Positions 61,222 to 64,000 of a stretch of 64,000 nucleotides of DNA are shown here, piece by piece. The first letter of the stretch is position 1; the number at the start of each line of letters is the position of its first letter. The notes beneath the pieces were generated by a model, which saw nothing but the letters and a program-made list of their open reading frames with translations, made no database searches and was not told the DNA's origin. The DNA comes from Phycisphaerae bacterium (GTDB lineage Bacteria > Planctomycetota > Phycisphaerae > UBA1845 > UTPLA1): positions 1-64,000 of the forward strand of contig JAKLKO010000010.1 of NCBI GenBank assembly GCA_023150615.1, written 5' to 3'. A program made the position numbers and the translations under genes.

Positions 61222-62448
61222 ATGTTTCGAAATAAAGCGTTGGTGTTTACTCTCGCGACCGTCTCGCTCGTCGCGCTGGCCGGAGCCATCCTCACGGCCT
61301 GCAACGGACTCGGCGCCCTGCCGGGTTTGAATCTCCCGGGTCTTGGCCAGAATCCCGGCAATCAGCAGCCGCAGGTTTCGCCGGGGCGACTCAACGCGGC
61401 CCGCGCGATCGCGGCCGGCTCGACGCTGTGGTTTGATCTGCTTCAGCGGGATACCACCAACGCGTTCCAGCACCCGTGCGATCCGATCGGCGTCGATCCG
61501 AACGGTCTGGGAAATATCCCCTGGACGACCAAGTTCGGGCCGATCATTCTGACGCCGACGTTCCTGACGAGCGAGTACGACTGGCTCGCCAGCCTCGGCG
61601 AGACCGACTACTGCGTCGCGCTCCGTGTTCCGGTCGAACCGAATTACCCGCTGTTCTTCACGCAACTGGAGATCAGCCTCCGCGCGGTGAACCCGTTCGT
61701 CACGGGCCACCTGCCCGGACAGCACTTCGATGCGTTCGAGGCGATTTATCCGTCGAACGACGACGTGCTGGCCAATCGCTCGCTGTTTGACGTCGGTCCG
61801 TTTGCCGGCGACGTCGCGCTCGTGGTCCGCGGTGTCAACTTCGCCGGTCCGGCGCTGCTCCAGAGCACGGCCTACATGAACGGGCTCGGCCCGACGGCCT
61901 GGCTGGTCTTCCTGCGGGACAACGCGTTCCAGAGCGGCCGCTTCTACAACATCGTCGGCGCGCTGAAGGGCGCTCCGCGGGCGCTCAGCGACACGCCGAC
62001 CCCGCTGGATGACGGCTTCTTCATGTCGGTTCAGGTCAACGGCGACAACTTCGACCTGAACAGCGAACCGTTCGGCAATTACGACTTCGACGACTACCAG
62101 GTCTGCATCGGCGGACCGACCCGACCGTACGCGTTCCTCGATTTCTCGAACGTCGATGACTTCGGAGCCCCGAGCCCCGGGGAGGGCGGCTTCATCTTCG
62201 TGATGCGGGCCGGCGCCTTCCGGCCGGGTGGCGCGCTCGCCGGCGTCGTGGTCGATCCCAACGCGCCGTTCCCCATGCCGGTCAACGCGGGCAACCAGAT
62301 CATCGCCCCGGTCTCCGGCTACAACGAGCCGCTCGTCCCGCCCATCGCCGGTCCGGACGAGGACAACTTCGCGACGCCGCCCGCGGCCGGTCAGCCGCAG
62401 GGCGTCCACGAGTTCGGCATCTCGGTCTTCTTCGTGCACCAGAGCTAG
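61222..62448 (+). CDS. Lipoprotein of unknown function, 408 aa
   Basis: An exported lipoprotein. The signal peptide ends in a good lipobox (AGAILTAC, Cys at residue 27), followed by a Gly/Pro/Leu-rich linker (LGALPGLNLPGLGQNPG). The remaining ~350 residues look like an all-beta extracellular domain rich in Phe, Asn and Asp, with segments such as NDDVLANRSLFDVGPFAG and VQVNGDNFDLNSEP. I recognise no catalytic motif. GGGGAGG lies eight bases before the ATG, a promoter stands about 100 bases upstream, and a strong terminator follows 32 bases after the stop. It is therefore a single-gene transcript, probably well expressed. The mature protein should be acylated by an enzyme such as the Lnt encoded at 28346. 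Confidence 0.75.
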   Translation: MFRNKALVFTLATVSLVALAGAILTACNGLGALPGLNLPGLGQNPGNQQPQVSPGRLNAARAIAAGSTLWFDLLQRDTTNAFQHPCDPIGVDPNGLGNIPWTTKFGPIILTPTFLTSEYDWLASLGETDYCVALRVPVEPNYPLFFTQLEISLRAVNPFVTGHLPGQHFDAFEAIYPSNDDVLANRSLFDVGPFAGDVALVVRGVNFAGPALLQSTAYMNGLGPTAWLVFLRDNAFQSGRFYNIVGALKGAPRALSDTPTPLDDGFFMSVQVNGDNFDLNSEPFGNYDFDDYQVCIGGPTRPYAFLDFSNVDDFGAPSPGEGGFIFVMRAGAFRPGGALAGVVVDPNAPFPMPVNAGNQIIAPVSGYNEPLVPPIAGPDEDNFATPPAAGQPQGVHEFGISVFFVHQS

Positions 62449-62480
62449 CCGAGGCTCGCATTCAATTGTGGTTCATCCCG

Positions 62481-62517
62481 GCGGGTGCGTCCCCTGTGAC
62501 GCACCCGCTTCTTTTTT
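62481..62517 (+). terminator. Rho-independent terminator after the lipoprotein gene
   Basis: A perfect ten-base stem (GCGGGTGCGT at 62481-62490 with ACGCACCCGC at 62499-62508) has an eight-base loop and is followed directly by TTCTTTTTT (62509-62517). Confidence 0.85.
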
Positions 62518-62580
62518 GCCGCGCCGAACCCTGCCGGCGAATCGCGCGGGCCTTCCGCCTCGCGGATACGATACGCGCGC

Positions 62581-64000
62581 ATGACCGGCCACGACCGGCC
62601 CGTGATGATCTACGACGGCGATTGCGACTTCTGCCGGAGCTGGATCGCGCGATGGCAGGCGCTGTCCGGTGATCGGATCGACTACGCGGCGTTCCAGCAC
62701 GTCGCCGAACGATTTCCGCAGATCTCCGCCGATGAATTCCGCCGCGAGGTCAAGCTCGTCGAGCCGGATGGAACGGTCTACGGCGGCGCGGCCGCAGTCT
62801 ACCGCGCCTTGCGCGATGTCCCCGGCCGCGGCTGGCTCGAACGCGCGTACCAGCGCGTCCCCGGCTTCGCACTCCTCAGCGATCTCGCCTATCGTTGGAT
62901 CGCCGATCACCGCCCGCTCCTTTCTCGCGTCACGCTGCGGTTGTGGGGCGGCGCGCCGAACGACTCGACCTATCACCTCGCCCGCAGCTACTTCCTCCGC
63001 GGACTCGGCGTAGTCTACCTGTTCGCGTTTGTGTCGCTGCTCGTCCAGATGCCCGGACTGATCGGCCGACAGGGTATCCTCCCCGCGGCGGAGTTCATCG
63101 AAGCGGTCCGCGATCACCTCGGGCCGTCCGGTTTCTGGCGGCTGCCGACGCTCTGCTGGTGGGCATCGGGCGATGGGTTCCTTTCGGCCCTCGCATGGAT
63201 CGGCGTGGTCGCGGCCGCACTCCTGATCGCCGGCGTGCTGCCGCGGATGGTGCTCGCCGTCCTCTGGATCGCGTACCTGTCGCTCGTCAACGTCTCGCAG
63301 GACTTTCTCGGTTTTCAATGGGATGCACTGCTCCTGGAGGCGGGATTCCTCGCGATCCTCGTCGCGCCGCGCAGCGGGTTCATGCGCGCCGGCCTCGACC
63401 CCGCGCCGTCACGCATCACGTTCTGGCTGCTGCACTGGCTGCTCTTCCGATTGATGTTCCTGTCCGGCATCACGAAACTGACCTACAACGATCCGACCTG
63501 GCTCAACCTCTCCGCCCTGGAGTACCACTATCAGACCCAGCCGCTGCCAACCTGGATCGGCTGGTACGCCCATCAGCTTCCGGGCTGGTTTCAGCGCCTC
63601 TCCGTCGCCGTCATGTTCATCATCGAGCTGCTGCTCCCGTTCCACGTCTTCGGCCCGCGCCGCATGAAGCAGATCGCGTTCACCGGCTTCGTGCTGCTCC
63701 AGGCCCTCATCGCCGCCACAGGAAACTACGCCTTCTTCAACCTGCTCACCGTCGTCCTGTGCATCCCGCTTCTCGACGACCGCGCGCTTGGCCGACTGAC
63801 CGCCACATCAACGCAACAGCGGCTTGCCACCGCGCCCCCGATGGTGAGTTTCGCCGCGCGGTGGCGACGCATCACGCTTGGCCCCGTCTTTGCCGTCATC
63901 TTCATCGCAAGCACACTCGAGGGGATCGAGGAGATCTTCGGCCGCGGAAGCCTGCCCCGCGTCGCCGAGGCTGCGCTCGCGCCGTTGCGGCCGTTCCGCT
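62581..64000 (+). CDS. DCC thiol-oxidoreductase domain fused to lipase maturation factor-like membrane protein (partial)
   Basis: The frame runs off the window after 473 residues. Residues about 1-115 are a DCC family domain: MIYDGDCDFCRSWIARW carries the D-G-D-C-x-x-C motif typical of these thioredoxin-like proteins, with YGGAAAVYRALRDVPG following. From about 140 on it is a polytopic membrane protein with about eight helices resembling lipase maturation factor (LMF1) and vitamin K-dependent carboxylase-like (HTTM) proteins. Landmarks are VSQDFLGFQWDALLLEAGFL, FMSG-like LFRLMFLSGITKLTYNDPTW, ALEYHYQTQPLPTW and NYAFFNLLTVVLCI. A role in redox folding of exported enzymes is a reasonable inference from the two parts. 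The ATG at 62581 starts right at the DCC domain; the terminator upstream separates it from the lipoprotein gene. Confidence 0.8.
   Translation, partial: MTGHDRPVMIYDGDCDFCRSWIARWQALSGDRIDYAAFQHVAERFPQISADEFRREVKLVEPDGTVYGGAAAVYRALRDVPGRGWLERAYQRVPGFALLSDLAYRWIADHRPLLSRVTLRLWGGAPNDSTYHLARSYFLRGLGVVYLFAFVSLLVQMPGLIGRQGILPAAEFIEAVRDHLGPSGFWRLPTLCWWASGDGFLSALAWIGVVAAALLIAGVLPRMVLAVLWIAYLSLVNVSQDFLGFQWDALLLEAGFLAILVAPRSGFMRAGLDPAPSRITFWLLHWLLFRLMFLSGITKLTYNDPTWLNLSALEYHYQTQPLPTWIGWYAHQLPGWFQRLSVAVMFIIELLLPFHVFGPRRMKQIAFTGFVLLQALIAATGNYAFFNLLTVVLCIPLLDDRALGRLTATSTQQRLATAPPMVSFAARWRRITLGPVFAVIFIASTLEGIEEIFGRGSLPRVAEAALAPLRPFR

Noticed and set aside
1-64000. tRNA, rRNA or CRISPR arrays
   Set aside because: Scanned the intergenic stretches for tRNA-like cloverleafs and regularly spaced repeats; none seen.

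Overview
The window is GC-rich, densely coded DNA, most likely from a planctomycete-type bacterium (phylum Planctomycetota). The pointers are a PEP-CTERM sorting tail, a DUF1570-type HExxH protein, several large TPR-bearing GT-C type glycosyltransferases, a miniature thrombospondin-3 repeat lipoprotein, and a Lnt/MreC/MreD/PBP2/RodA envelope set. This is inference from gene content; no rRNA or tRNA gene was found to settle it.

Bases 1-6000 are an accessory island, visibly less GC-biased than the rest. It is a linear graveyard of Rhs-type toxin tips and immunity genes, all on the minus strand, with no complete Rhs gene in the window. In transcription order it holds: a small exported protein fused to a toxin tail and broken by a frameshift (5902-5671); a double zinc-ribbon putative immunity gene (5674-4766); a nuclease-type toxin tip with an amber stop (4715-4446); a paralogous immunity gene (4449-3562); an Rhs core end plus toxin tip (3420-2692); a putative immunity gene (2692-2057); and two small unknown genes (1015-737, 637-197). 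A truncated ParA gene preceded by operator-like repeats sits on the opposite strand at 1624-2010. A ~75-bp block is repeated after both paralogous immunity genes and may be the recombination boundary.

Bases 6200-16000 hold cell-surface glycan genes: an RmlC-like epimerase, a 1551-residue protein with three glycosyltransferase domains, a YfhO-like membrane protein, a GT2, and a Wzm/Wzt-type ABC exporter. The same minus-strand run continues upstream with a RluA-type pseudouridine synthase, mreC, a PLP enzyme and threonine synthase. Then come a methyltransferase, metH, fabF and moeA.

Bases 28300-35600 are an envelope operon: lnt (fused to HEAT repeats), mreD, PBP2 and rodA, with mreC standing 14 kb away. 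Next come the TSP3 lipoprotein, a uvrC lacking its helix-hairpin-helix end, an AP-superfamily phosphohydrolase, a secreted beta-helix protein, a pheT lacking the tRNA-binding OB domain, an M20 hydrolase and a PEP-CTERM protein.

Bases 45700-64000 carry three TPR/GT-C proteins, a DUF1570 protein, glycogen debranching enzyme, a B12-domain/MeaB fusion followed by etfB, a CgeB-like glycosyltransferase, an apparently exported methyltransferase, a lipoprotein with a clear promoter and terminator, and a DCC/lipase-maturation-factor fusion that runs off the end.
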